Positions 1 to 11,000 of a stretch of DNA of 64,000 nt are shown in pieces. How positions within the stretch are numbered: position 1 is the first letter of the stretch; every line of letters starts with the position of its first letter. Under the pieces are notes generated by a model. The model made no database searches. It worked only from the letters and a program-made list of their open reading frames with translations, and had not been told where the DNA came from. Location: contig CM031869.1 in assembly GCA_018697195.1 (NCBI GenBank), forward strand, positions 17,590,880 through 17,654,879, in the 5' to 3' direction. This DNA is from Certhia americana. Taxonomy: Eukaryota; Chordata; Aves; Passeriformes; Certhiidae. The position numbers were made by a program, and so were the translations under genes.

Positions 1-1554
1 TGTTAATTTGGAGTTTTCCAAAGCCGCCTCTCCCCAGGAATGTGGGTGCTGGGATGTGATTGGCACCTGCTGGGCTGATGGACAGGCAGAGAGGGAGCCA
101 GGGTGGGAGGGCAGGCACAGTTCCTGTGTCTGTGGAGCTGAGCGTGGCTCCCATTCCTGCTAATCCCATTAGGGCTGCTCGCACTAAGCCCCCCTGAGCC
201 CTGCCTGCTCCGGGGAGTGTCTGGGCTGGGCTGCCTCAGCTCGGGTGGGTGCGCAGGAGAGCACGGTCCAGGCAGCTGTGCCTCCTGGAGGGATTAAATC
301 ACGGTGCCAGGCCAGCCTGGAGGGGTCCTACTGGGATAAAGGGGGGTCCTGGCACTGGGATGGGCTGGGAGCAGGGTAGGGATGGCGACAGGGTGGGGTG
401 AGAGCTCTGGGGATGAAGGTATGGGGATGAGGGATGAGGGATGAAGGGATGAGGGATGAGGGATGGGGACAGGGTGGGATGGGAGCTCTGGGGATGAGGG
501 GACAGGGTCAGCAGTGTGGGGGATGATCACCTGGCCATGGAGACTCTCCCTGTGGTGGAGGATGACAATTCCCCGCAGGCAGAGGAGCAGAGTTCCTGCC
601 CGTGATTAGCTGCTGGTGGCAGCACCCCAGCCTTGTCCCCATCAATCTGCCTGTGGGAATAAACGGAGCCGTGAGTTCTGCTGGGGCTCCAGCTCCAGAG
701 CCCCCCAGAGAGGGGGCTGGGCTGGCTCTAAATCTCCTAATCCCCTTCATCAGAGTGCCAGACAAGCAGAGACACCGAGTAAACTGCCTGGGGCTGGGCC
801 CCCCTGCTTCCTCTGAGCTGCCGCAAATCCCAATCATCCTGCGGGCGATTACAGGGGCTTCTCCTGGAGCACAATATCCAATCTCCCCCAGAGGCCATCA
901 CAACATATGCAGGGCCAGGCTCCAGGGCCACCGCGGGCTTGTCTCTCGCTCATCCTATTACCGGAGTGCCTGGCAGGGATGTGCGGGGCCGGGCACCTCC
1001 CGAGCCAGCGGGGGAAGGAGGGAGCGGCTCCCCCGAGCCCTGGTCCCGCTCCTCCACCCCTCCGGGCCCTGTTCCCACCCCCGATTCGGCCCCTCCCTGC
1101 CCTCTCCATGGTCCTGCTCGGGAGGTTTCACAGCTGCCTGTGGGAATCGTGAGATCAAGAACATTCCGTGCTTTAAAAAAGTGGTGTCAGCTCTTCGGTT
1201 CTTTTGGAACCCCTACTCTGAGCACTAGGCTGGCTCAGCAGTGATCCAGAGCTCTGCTTCCATGCCAGGAGGGATTTGTGGCCATCATCACAGCAGAAAG
1301 AGCTGTCCCTCTTGCTCGTCCAAGGAAAAATCCACCCTGCTGGGCACTCACTGCTCAGCCAGCTCTGGGCAGGCTCACTCCAGAGTTGCTTGGCCCAGGA
1401 ACCACCTCAGCATCGTTTAAATTCATTAAGGGTTCTGAAAGGCTAGATCAGGCTGTTCTGAGGTTCCCACCTGGCTCCCTGTTTCCCAGAAATGCCCATT
1501 GCTCTGTGAACGAGGAACTTGGGGAAGGTAACACACAAGCACAGATGGTGACGG
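1..1554. other. Intergenic, downstream of PCDH1
   Basis: No gene or conserved protein segment is visible. A short (GGGATGA)-type minisatellite lies at about 415-480. Short open frames here look like chance in GC-rich DNA. Confidence 0.6.
415..480. repeat. GGGATGA-type minisatellite
   Basis: Repeated GGGATGAGGGATGA with single-base interruptions, followed by a related GGGATGGGGACAGGG block that also occurs just before it (about 380). Confidence 0.8.
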
Positions 1555-1746
1555 GGGGAGGCCCTGAGGGTGCCCAGAGCAGTTGTGGCTGCCCCTGGAT
1601 CCCTGGCAGTGCCCAAGGCCAGGCTGGACATTGGGGTTGGAACAGCCTGGGACAGTGGGAGGTGTCCCTGCCATGGCAGGGGGTAGGATGGGATGAACTC
1701 CAAGGTCCCTTCCCACCCAAACACTCCTGTGCTTCTGTGATCCTGT
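1555..1746 (+). mobile_element. CR1 LINE 3'-end fragment
   Basis: Matches the 3' UTR of avian CR1: GTGCCCAGAGCAGTTGTGGC, CCTGGATCCCTGGCAGTGCC, CCATGGCAGGGGGTAGGATG and AAGGTCCCTTCCCACCC, ending in the octamer-like TTCTGTGATCCTGTGG. 5' truncated, as is usual for CR1. Confidence 0.88.
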
Positions 1747-3736
1747 GGATGCTGAAAACACAGCTTTAAACCTCCCAGTGCTTAGGGCTGAGCAAAGTCC
1801 TGCTGGGAAAACCCTCAGGAAAGGCAGCCTGGGAGGAAACAGTGCCACTGCACTGCTGGAGCCAGCCAGAGATCCCAAACCTCATCCCCATTACCATGCA
1901 AGCCCTGGAAATGACCCTGCCAGGTCTGAGCAGGCAGCTGGACAGCTGGGCCTGCAGGGTCAGGCCCTCAGGAGCCACAGGAATTAAATTTCCCATCAAA
2001 ATGGCTGTCCCTGGCCTGGCACACTCCCAGCTCCTGCTGTAAGCCAGGACCCAATTAAACCAGATGTACCTGGAAAAGCCAGGTCACAACAGAGCGTTGG
2101 CCCGAGCCCAGCCCATCCCCTGCCACACACTGTCCCCACCAGCCACCCCTCACCCCTCTCTGCAGGTGCACCAACACCAGGGAAGCCACCAAAGGCTGGC
2201 CAGGAGCTTCCACCTCCTCCACCTCCAGCCAGGAATGAATCCCCAGCGACTGAGCAGGGACACTGAGGCCACATCACCCCACTCCATGGAGCCCAGGCAG
2301 GTGGGACAATCCTGGGGTGGAAGATTCCTGCTTGCCACCCCCTTGCAGGGCTCCATGGGCACCAGATTCCATTGCCAGGGTGCTGCTGATGGGATCCCTG
2401 TGCCCATTCCTGTGTCCCACCCCCCTGCACAGCTCCATGGGCACCAGATCCCATCCTGAGGGTGCTGCTGATGGGATCCCTGTGCCCAAGCCCCCGGCCG
2501 TGCTGGGCAGCTGCAGCATCCGCAGCATCCGCAGGCCCCTTCCCAGCCGGCAATTGATGTGTGCTGCCATGGAAACCAGAGGGTTCCAGCCCGGCTGGAT
2601 GCGAGCTCAGGGCTGTGCCGGAGGAGCAGGAAGGCTTCGTGTGCCGATGTAGGGTGAGGGGAGAGAACAGGAACGGGGAGGAGAGGCAAGGAGGGAACGA
2701 GGAGGGGAGGGAGTGGGTGGGATGGGTGAGAAAGGGCCAGCAGAGAGGCGAAGGAGGCACAGCTGGGGTCAGGGAGGGGTCTGGATATCCCAGGATGGCT
2801 GAGGAGGAGGAGGAGGGAGTGTGAGGAGAAACTGCAGGGCAGGGAATGTTCAGGACAAACAGGGAGGGCCTGGGACTGTCTCTGCTTAGGAAAACACCTT
2901 TTGGTCACCTGTCCTGGGGGCAGGAGGGTGCTGGCAGATCTGCCCTCTGTGCCAGCTGTGCCAGCCTGGCACCACCCTCAGCATCGGGATCCTCTTTCCT
3001 TGGGATGGCAGCGAAGGGCACTGGGCTCCCCAGGATCCCTGGAAACACATCCCTACTCTCAGCTGGCCTGGGCCTGCCCTGAGGGGCAGCTGAGACCCCC
3101 CCCCAGCCCTCACCACGAGGGGTGACCCCTCGAGAATGGGGGCATCAGACCCCCCTCACAGCCCTGCAGAGCCCTGGGGAGGGGATGGCACAAAAGGAGT
3201 CTCAAAGGAGAGGGGAGGCTGAGCTTCATCTTCATGTGGGAATTCTTCCTTCCTGGAGACTTCCAAGCTGGGAAGCAGTCTCTGCCTGGTGGTCCAACCA
3301 CAGCAAGCCCAGAGCTGAGCAGGGAGAGGTGCAAGGCTGTGTGTGAGCCCAGCACAGCCCAGATGTGCCACACCTGTATGGAACCCACCAGAGAGGGGAG
3401 CAACTGTGACCTGACCAAGGGAAGCTCCTGGTGCTGCCTGGGATTGTGGGGATCCTGTGCAGAGGCAGGCAGGGAAACCCCACAGCCATGGCTGGAAGAG
3501 CTCCCTGGTTTGAAGTGTCCCAGATATTTCCGAAGGGCCTGAATTACCCAAAAATCTCCAGCCATGCCTGGGAAAGGGGATGGTGAAAAGGTGGGAAGTG
3601 GAGCAAGTCTCCAAAGAGCAGTGGTGGAGGTGGGAGCAGGACTGGAGAGCTTTGATGAGGATTTTCCCTGATTCCCACCTTGGCTGGTGACAGCCTTGGG
3701 GCTGGAGGTGTTTTTTCATTGAAATATTTGGGTTTC
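1747..3736. other. Intergenic, downstream of PCDH1
   Basis: No gene is visible. It contains an 82-bp tandem duplication (2351-2489) and simple GGA-rich sequence near 2640-2825. Confidence 0.6.
2351..2489. repeat. Tandem duplication, period 82 bp
   Basis: CTCCATGGGCACCAGAT begins at 2351 and again at 2433; both are followed by GGTGCTGCTGATGGGATCCC and TGTGCCC. Confidence 0.85.
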
Positions 3737-3885
3737 AATCATAGATTCAATCAGAATTGTGGAATGGCTTGGGTTGGAATGGGTCTGAAAGCTCATCCAG
3801 CTCCAACCCCCTGCCACGGGCAGGGACACCTTCCACTGGAGCCGGATGATCCAAACCCCATCCAAGCTGGCCTTGAAGGAATCTG
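3737..3885 (-). mobile_element. CR1 LINE 3'-end fragment
   Basis: The plus strand shows the reverse complement of the CR1 terminus: TCATAGATTC, GAATGGCTTGGGTTGGAATG, CAACCCCCTGCCACGGGCAG and CCATCCAAGCTGGCCTTGAA. Only the distal 150 bp remains. Confidence 0.85.
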
Positions 3886-4075
3886 GACTGTGGGAAAGGG
3901 GGTTGGGGGTTTATCCTCCTTGTCCTTGTGCAGGAACCATCTCAAGCTGGAAAACAGGGAACTGAGAGCAGGGCAGGAAGACAGGTAGATCCCAAAGCCT
4001 TCCCAGCTCTTTCTCTCCCTGAGGTGGGATGGATGGGAAGAAGCAGCCAGGCCCAGGCAGCCGGGTTTTCACACT

Positions 4076-4081
4076 TTTATT
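4076..4081 (-). terminator. PCDH1: Poly(A) signal AATAAA, distal (PCDH1 long mRNA)
   Basis: The minus strand reads CTTTACAATAAAAGTGTGAA, a canonical AATAAA with the compact sequence expected at an mRNA end. Cleavage would fall near 4055-4065. A CR1 fragment in typical intergenic context begins only about 170 bp further on (3885 downward). Assignment to PCDH1 rests on orientation and on the absence of another minus-strand gene between. Confidence 0.6.
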
Positions 4082-7077
4082 GTAAAGCTTTAGGAAGGGC
4101 TAATTACAATGGAGTTGGTCATCTCGACAGCTCAGCAAACGAACGGAACAGGGGAGAACGGAAAGGGGGATCACGACGGTGTCATGCTCACGGCTCCGAA
4201 CAGAAAGAGTTACAAGGGAATCAATTGTGCTCACAGCGCCCGGGGAAAACCAAGCCCAAGGCCCAAAGGCTTCCCCGCACAGGGAAATGCATCACACATT
4301 GAGCAGAACAACCTTAGCAAGAGGCGTCGCCTTAGACATAGGGCACCATCTGAAAAATAGTGGGGGTACTTTACTCTGCCATAGGATTTCTCCTTTAGAA
4401 AAGCTACACCTGCATGTACATAAAACTGTACAAAAAACAAGGCATCACAAGCAAGGAAATGAAATCTCGTATAAATAGAACCAACACTGAAGAGCTACAA
4501 AGGGGTCGCTTAGATCCTTCCCACGCAGCCCGCCTGCTCCCTGGCTCCCACCTTTGGTTTTCCCCCTGGCTTGTCCTAGTGCAGTGTGAGATACAGTGAA
4601 CCCTCCTCCTCCTCCCTGTGCTTGTCTAGACTGGAGCCCGTGGGGAGCTGTCCTCCCCCCACGTGCACAGAGGCTTTATCCTTCTGGCTTATAATTGTGC
4701 AAATGAGCTTCTTCCCACAGCACCTCTTCCTCGCCCTCCCCCGGGACTGATCCCCAGCGACACTGGCAGCTTCCCCCCCGGGACAAATCCCCTCAAATCC
4801 CTCTCCCAGGACTGATGTCCAGCACCCTCTCCTCCCCAGGGACCCATCCCCCGGCACCCCTGGCACCCCACTGAGGCCCCGATCCCATTGCCCCCTCTGG
4901 CCTTCCCCACACACCCACCCAGTGCCCTGAGACCCCCCCAACCCCTCTGCACCCCCAGACACGCAACCCCGGCCCCACTGTGCTCCCCTTCAAACCCCCA
5001 CCAGCCCTCTGTGCACCCTCGCAGGACTCACCCACGCCCAAACCCACGCCCAAACCCATCCCCACCCCCATCCCTCGGGGACCCCTCTGCACTCCCCCCT
5101 CCCCCTGCACCGTGCTCGCACTGAGGACATCGCCAGGTGCTCCAGGAGACAACACAGCAATTCCAGCCACAGGAATTCCAGCCTCGGGATCCCTCTGGAG
5201 ACCCCAGCACAAGGTAGGGAGCCCACCCGCCTGGATAAGGTGGTCTTGGACAAGCCCCCCTCGGATGTGCCTCTCCCGGGGGTCCCCAAGAGGGGCACTG
5301 GACACTGCCACTGCCTGAGCTCAGGGGAGGCGTGAGCAGCCGAGTCGGCAGCGGAGTCAAAGATCGTGGCCAGCGCGGCCAAATTGCACATTCTGCCCAG
5401 TTTGGCCCTGAAACTACAGAGCTACAATAAAAACAAGTTCAGGAGCGGCACCTGCTCAGGCAGCCAGACCGGGGGAACGCGGCCTCGCAGGGCAGAGCAG
5501 GAATCCCGACCGGGCGGGCGGCTGGACATCCACCGGGAGCATCCCGCCCGCCTCCAGGGACACCCGGCCGGGCGGGAGCAGCAGCGGGAGGCCGGGAGGA
5601 GGGTCCTGCCTCCTCCGGGTGGCACCGCCAGGTGCCGGGGCCGCGGGCGATGCCGGGTGGCAGCGGTGCCACCTCGGGAAGGCAGGGCTGGGGGCACGGG
5701 GGACACGAGGGACACGAGGGACACGAGGCAGCGGGTGCGAGCAGGCGCCTTCTGCCGCCCTTCCTTCGTCCCCCGGGCTCGGCTGGCACCGTGTCCCCTC
5801 GGGGAGCCGCGGGGGGGTGGCTGTGTCCTGCCACCGCCCCATCAGAGGGAGAGGAGCCGCTCCGAGCGGGGTGCTGCAGGGGCAGGAGGCTGGGCAGGGG
5901 GTCCCGACAGGCACTATAGCTATGGCAGGGCAGAGCCTGCCCCGGGCCGGCCCTGCGGGGTCCCTGTGCCCCCGGAGCCCGGCACAGCCCCGCGCCAGCC
6001 CCGCGGGGACCGACCGTGCGGTCCGAGGATGCGCCGCCACAGCAGACCCATCGTGCCGGCCTCGCTCCCTCGGGAAGATGCCAGAGCTGGAGACGGGAAG
6101 CACAAGGGTGCAACACGGCCCCTCCCGCCGCCCGGCGGGCCAGGACTGGGAAGGGCTAGCCAGGAATGAGGCGCGAGTGGCCCGGCCCCCTCCTTCCAGG
6201 GGTGCACCCCAAAACCAGGACTGTCCCCCAGCTGCCGAGGGAGCAGTGACAGAGCCAGCGGTCCCCCCTCTGGGAGCCCTGTGAGGGGCAGGGGCTCCTC
6301 TCCCCCCACCCCGGTGGGGACCCTGCACGGGAGCAGAGGACACCAGGGCAGCGGGGACCTGCCGGGGAGACCGGTGGACCTTTGACAATGGAAGAGAAAG
6401 CTGGACCCCGTGAGAGTGGCCCTGTGGCCTAAGGGCAGCGGGAGTCCAGCGGGCAGGGGCTCGGCGGCCCCCGGTGTGACCCTGAGACAAAGCTCCTCCT
6501 CACAAAGGCAATGGTGGCTTTACAGGCGGATGGGACGGAGGTCGAGGGCACGGCACAGCCTGGCCTCGTGGGCATCCCCTGCCCCGGAGGAGGCCGGAGG
6601 CGATGGGCTGGCAGCCGGAGCCGCTGGCGACCTCCCTGCCAGCAGAGGTGGACTGAGGGCTTCTCCGGACCCAGCCGGTCCCTTCCTGGGGACATCCCCT
6701 CCCCGGACCCAGCCGGTCCCTTGACTGGGGGCTTCCCCATCCCTCCTCCACCCGCCAGGCACAGGGCCACCACCGGAGACCCCCCCCACACCCCCCCAAA
6801 GCAACCCCCACCCTATGGCACCGGGCAGTCCCTAGGGACCCTGCAGCTTGTGGGCACAGTGACAACGTTCAGAAAGAGATCCAGGCTGAAAAATAGCAAA
6901 GTCCCTACAGTCCGGCCAGGATGCTGCCCCTCTCCTCCAGCTCCCCAGCTGCTGTTTCAGGGACTGATCACATCTCTATTTACAATATAGAACATGAGTG
7001 CGGGCCGGACGCTGCGCTCCCAGGGGCTCTTCCACGCAGGCAACCATTCAAAGCTGGAACTTGCTCCCTGTGGTTTG

Positions 7078-7221
7078 TTATTTTTTTCTCTCTTTTTTTT
7101 TGTTTTTTGTTTTTGTTTTGTTTTTCCTCCTTTTTTTTTGTCTTCTTTTTTTTTTTTTTTTTTCGTTTTGTTTCGTTTTGTTTTCTCTTTAAACGTCTTT
7201 TTTTTTGTTTTTTGTTTCTGT
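7078..7221. repeat. T-rich tract (A-rich in the PCDH1 transcript)
   Basis: About 140 bp almost entirely T with scattered G and C (TTTTGTTTTTTG, TTTCGTTTTG). On the PCDH1 strand it is A-rich with AAAAC and AAAACG units. It lies about 455 nt past the exon 5 stop. Confidence 0.95.
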
Positions 7222-7676
7222 TTCAAGGACAATAAAAAGTTGCGATCAGGCAGGACTTGAATGTCATTCCTATAAGATTCGTATTTACAGGAGTCTACAG
7301 CAAAGAGACAGGCAGCTGGCTCCCCGTGCTCGGGGACACCCCTCGTCCTATGCCCCAGGAACTCCACCAGCTCTGCGTGGACCTTTGGTACGTAAGCCCT
7401 TCTCTCCCTTCTCCGTGCCCTCCGCACCAGGAGCCTGCCCAGCCCCTCCCCGGCAGCAGTTCGGGATGCTCGGCAATCGGGGTTGGGATGCTTTTCATCC
7501 TCCCCACCCACCCCCAGCCCCGGGCAACACGGGGTTAAAAAGGCGCTCCTCTCCTCCCTGCCTCGCCCTGCCCTGCTCCCCGCAGAGCCCCCTGCCTGGA
7601 GAAGCGGCCGGAGCCATAAAGCATCGAAGTGGAAAATGTTCCTCTGGCCTCTGCTCCCTGCCCCTCACGCCCAGCC

Positions 7677-8062
7677 TCACAGGTAGATCTCCCTCTTGGT
7701 GGTCTGAGCCGAGGGGGTGGTGGCTGGCTGGAAGTCCGAGGTCTGGGTGAGAGGAATTTCCTCCATGGGAGAGTCCTTGCAGGGCTCATGGCTACTATTG
7801 GAGAAGGCACTGTACGTGGGGAGCAGGCGGAGGTTGGCCATTTTGGTGCTGCGCTCTTCTGACAGTCTGGGGCTGCCGTTCCCGACTTGCTCTTGACTCC
7901 CTCTGTCTTGGTAAGGCACAAAAGTGGAGAGTTTGAGGGCGTTCTTGGGCCTGCGGCTGGGGGAGGACTGGCCAGGCATCCAGCAGGTGTCGGAGTGGCC
8001 AAACTCCGTGCACTCCCGGGTGCAGGTCCCAGTCATGGCTACATCGGGCAGAGGCCGGAGAT
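7677..8062 (-). CDS. PCDH1: PCDH1 exon 5: C-terminal coding part
   Basis: The acceptor is CCTTGTTCCCCGCAG then ATCTCCGG. The split codon G|AT gives Asp1071 and the frame continues LRPLPDVAMTGTCTREC through GHSDTCWMPGQSSPSRR to EEIPLTQTSDF and the end KREIYL, stop TGA 7677-7679. It encodes residues 1071-1198. This matches the last exon of the mammalian long isoform in order and sequence, with a variable middle stretch. A 24-bp tandem array begins about 90 bp upstream of the acceptor in intron 4. The exon continues into a long 3' UTR. Confidence 0.96.
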
Positions 8063-11000
8063 CTGCGGGGAACAAGGGACAGCGGCGTTACCCCGGGAAC
8101 GGCAGGGACTGGACAGCTCTGTCCTGCCCATGCTGGGAGGGACAGACAGACCCACGGACAGCCAGGGAACCCATGGATAGCCAGGGAACCAGACCCATGG
8201 ACAGCCAGGGAACCGGACCCACGGACAGCCAGGGAACCAGACCCACGGACAGCCAGGGAACCAGACCCATGGACAGCCAGGGAACCAGACCCATAGACAG
8301 CCAGGGAACCAGACCCACGGACAGCCAGGGAACCAGACCCACGGACAGCCAGGGAACCAGACCCATGGACAGCCAGGGAACCAGACCCATGGACAGCCAG
8401 GGAACCAGACCCACAGACAGCCAGGGATTGAGACCCACAGACACTCCAGGAGCTGGACCCACAGACAGCCAGAGAGCTGGACCCACAGACAGCCAGAGAG
8501 CTGGACCCACGGACAGCCAGAGAGCAAAGCAGAGCTGGGAGGGAAACTCAAAGCCACAGAGAAACCGGGGGCAGAGCACTGGGCAGAGCTCCCCAAGCCC
8601 CTCTGGAGACCAGGACTGCTCAGGGAGTCTCCACAGCTTGGATTTGCAGAGCAGGACACATGCTGCCACACCAGGCTTGTGATCCCACAATTCCTGCACC
8701 ACCTGGAACCTCCTAAGCTCCAGGAATTCCCATTGGGCACCACTGATGGCTTCAGAGACAGAGGTGCCCTGGACTCAGCCCTGAGGCACAGCTGTGTGTC
8801 CTGGACAGCATCCGTGGGTACCCCTGCCCTGCTCCCACCAGGCATTCCAGGCCGCATTCCAGCCTCCCTCAGCAGGAGCCACAAGTCCAGCCAGAAGTCC
8901 TGGTGTCCTGTGGAGTCTGAAATCCCCAAGCACACTGAGGCAAAGCCATGCCCACCCCAAGAGAGGCTGGAGATGCCGTGGAGTGCCCTGTGGAGATGCC
9001 AGGGGTGCCCTGTGCACCAAACCCCTGCCCCTGAGGGAGCCCAGCACCCAAGGGCACCACAGCTCCCTGCTCCTGGCACAGCCGGAACACTGAGCACCAG
9101 TTACACCAGTTCACAGACTGGTGTCCTCACACACCGGCCACCCCCTACCCCAGGTGTCCCCGAGCTGTGGCCAGATGTCCTTGGCACAGGCAGCAGCTGT
9201 CACAAGGCTTCTGAGCCCAGAATTTGGCACTTCCATGCAGAGCTGAGTGTCCCTCCCAGAGCCATCCCGGTCACAAGCCATTCCTTGACTTCTGCCCCAG
9301 TTTGGGATACTAGAGTGCCCCAGTGACACGTCACTGCCTGCTGCCACAAGCAGATCCAGCCTGGTGCTGATGCTGGGGTGGAAGCAGGGTCTGCTCATGA
9401 CGTTGAGGCTGCTCAGACTTCCAGATGTCCCTGTGGTTCCCAAAAATCCTCTCCGTGTCTCCACCACTGTGGAGCTCTCTCCACTGACAGACTGATGGAG
9501 GGAGATGCTAAGGGTCTCTGGGGACCTGAGACGTGTGGGACACCCCCTTCCCACTGGACACACACAGGTACACACGATTCCCTCATCCCAAAAGCAGGGC
9601 AGACCTACGGGCACTCCCTGAGCCCTGGGAAGAAGCAAACCAGAGCACCATGGTGGGGTTTCTGCCCTGGCCAACGCTCCCTCCTGCCACCAGTTTGGGA
9701 CTGCCACACACCCGAGTCACCCTGGCACAGCTGTCACACACAGGACAAAGGAGAAGGCTCCAGACAATGCTGGGAATGCTTGACACCGGCAAGGATGAAG
9801 GGGCAAAGTCCACAGCCAACCATTGTGTGAGCACATCTTGCCCTGAAAGAGCTCCCAGTGACTGTCCCCAAAGGCAGCCCAGTTTCCCCCTGGGGCCTGT
9901 GCCCACATTCCATCCCTGGCACCCACGGAAGCTCCCCCTGGAAGCTGGGGTATGCTGGCAGGAGCCACACGGACATACCTGATGGCAGCCCCCCTTCACA
10001 GCCTGCTCCGCTCAGGGGACTCTGATGAGGGGCAGAAAAAGGACGACAGCGTCACATCAGTGCACAGCCCCGGCCTCCACACCCCCTTCAGCCTCTGCCA
10101 CCCCCTGTCCCCCTGGTCCCTGCTGCCTCCTTGGCCTCTCCCGGCCCTGCTCCAGCCTCCTGGAGGCTGCTCAGCCACTGCTGCTCCTCCCTCACTCCTT
10201 GCTCCAGCTCTATCCTGATCCTCCCTGGAGCCCAGCGGCCCTCTGGGGACTCACGTGGGGATGCTGGAGGCCACCTGGGAGGTGACACCAGAAGCTCAGG
10301 CGTGCGGAGGGGGTGGGGCTGTACACACACACAGGGACACACACAGGGACACACACAGGGATGCACCCCAGTAGGATGCTCAGCGCTGCCCCCCGAGCCG
10401 GGGACAGCCATGCTCACACCGCGGGGACAAAAAGCAGCAGCACAAAAGCAGCACAGGGGACACGGCAGTGGCACGGACAGCACAGGAGCACAGTTTGGCA
10501 GGGCACACCCTCGGGGCTGGTCGTGCACCAGCTGCCCTGTGTCCTGGGGAATTGCCTCGATGCTCTCTCCCACGTGAGACAGAAAACCAGGGGCACAACT
10601 GCTCCGTTTTCATCCCTACCCTGGCAAGGGAATGGAATCTGGATCCAAGAGGATCCATCAGGTTTTTCCTCTCAGGACCACAGGACGCTCCAGTGGCCAT
10701 GCAATGGCTCATTGAGGTGAATTTCTGTGGTCTTTCACTTCTGTCCAAGAGGAATTATTGCCATCCTTTCCTCAGCAGCTTTCCTCCTGGACATCTTTTC
10801 CTCTTCCAGAAAGGCGCTGGTGCTCTGTGCTCCCAGGGGAGTGGATGGGAGCCATCCCCTCTTCCTGGGGCACAAGGAGGTTTGCCGAGCCCACAGTGGG
10901 GACTGGCAGGACTGAAATAAAATCCACCTCTGCAGGGAACAAAGCTACGGAGATTTCCTCGTGCCAGCAGCAGCTTGGGAATGGCAGGATCAAGCAGGAA

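Larger units (their letters stand above)
4056..7676 (-). other. PCDH1: Probable 3' UTR of the PCDH1 long mRNA
   Basis: Between the exon 5 stop and 4056 there is no CR1 insertion, unlike most flanking sequence, and no coding region that I recognise. I found no canonical AATAAA on the minus strand until 4076-4081. The distal part, about 4084-4560, read on the minus strand, is unique AT-balanced sequence with U-rich runs (for example TTTTTTGTACAGTTTTATG), as expected of the end of a long vertebrate 3' UTR. The middle (about 4880-6900) is very C-rich on the plus strand, with small internal duplications such as CCGGACCCAGCCGGTCCCTT twice (about 6666 and 6704) and GGGACACGA three times near 5700. 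A T-rich tract occupies 7078-7221. The extent is inferred; an earlier non-canonical cleavage site cannot be excluded. Confidence 0.6.

Noticed and set aside
1..4055. Exon of a downstream neighbour (ARAP3 in mammals)
   Set aside because: No recognisable PH, Arf-GAP or Rho-GAP sequence on either strand.
5366..6490. Long open frames on both strands (267-344 codons) near 5.4-6.5 kb
   Set aside because: Low-complexity P/R/G/A-rich translations in GC-rich DNA, overlapping on both strands, within the proposed 3' UTR.
7231..7236. Plus-strand AATAAA as the end of an antisense gene
   Set aside because: It directly follows a T-rich tract and no plus-strand exon was recognised upstream; most likely chance in A/T-rich DNA.
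8151..8529. CRISPR-like array (regular 24-bp units)
   Set aside because: Direct tandem units with no unique spacers, in a vertebrate intron. It is a minisatellite.
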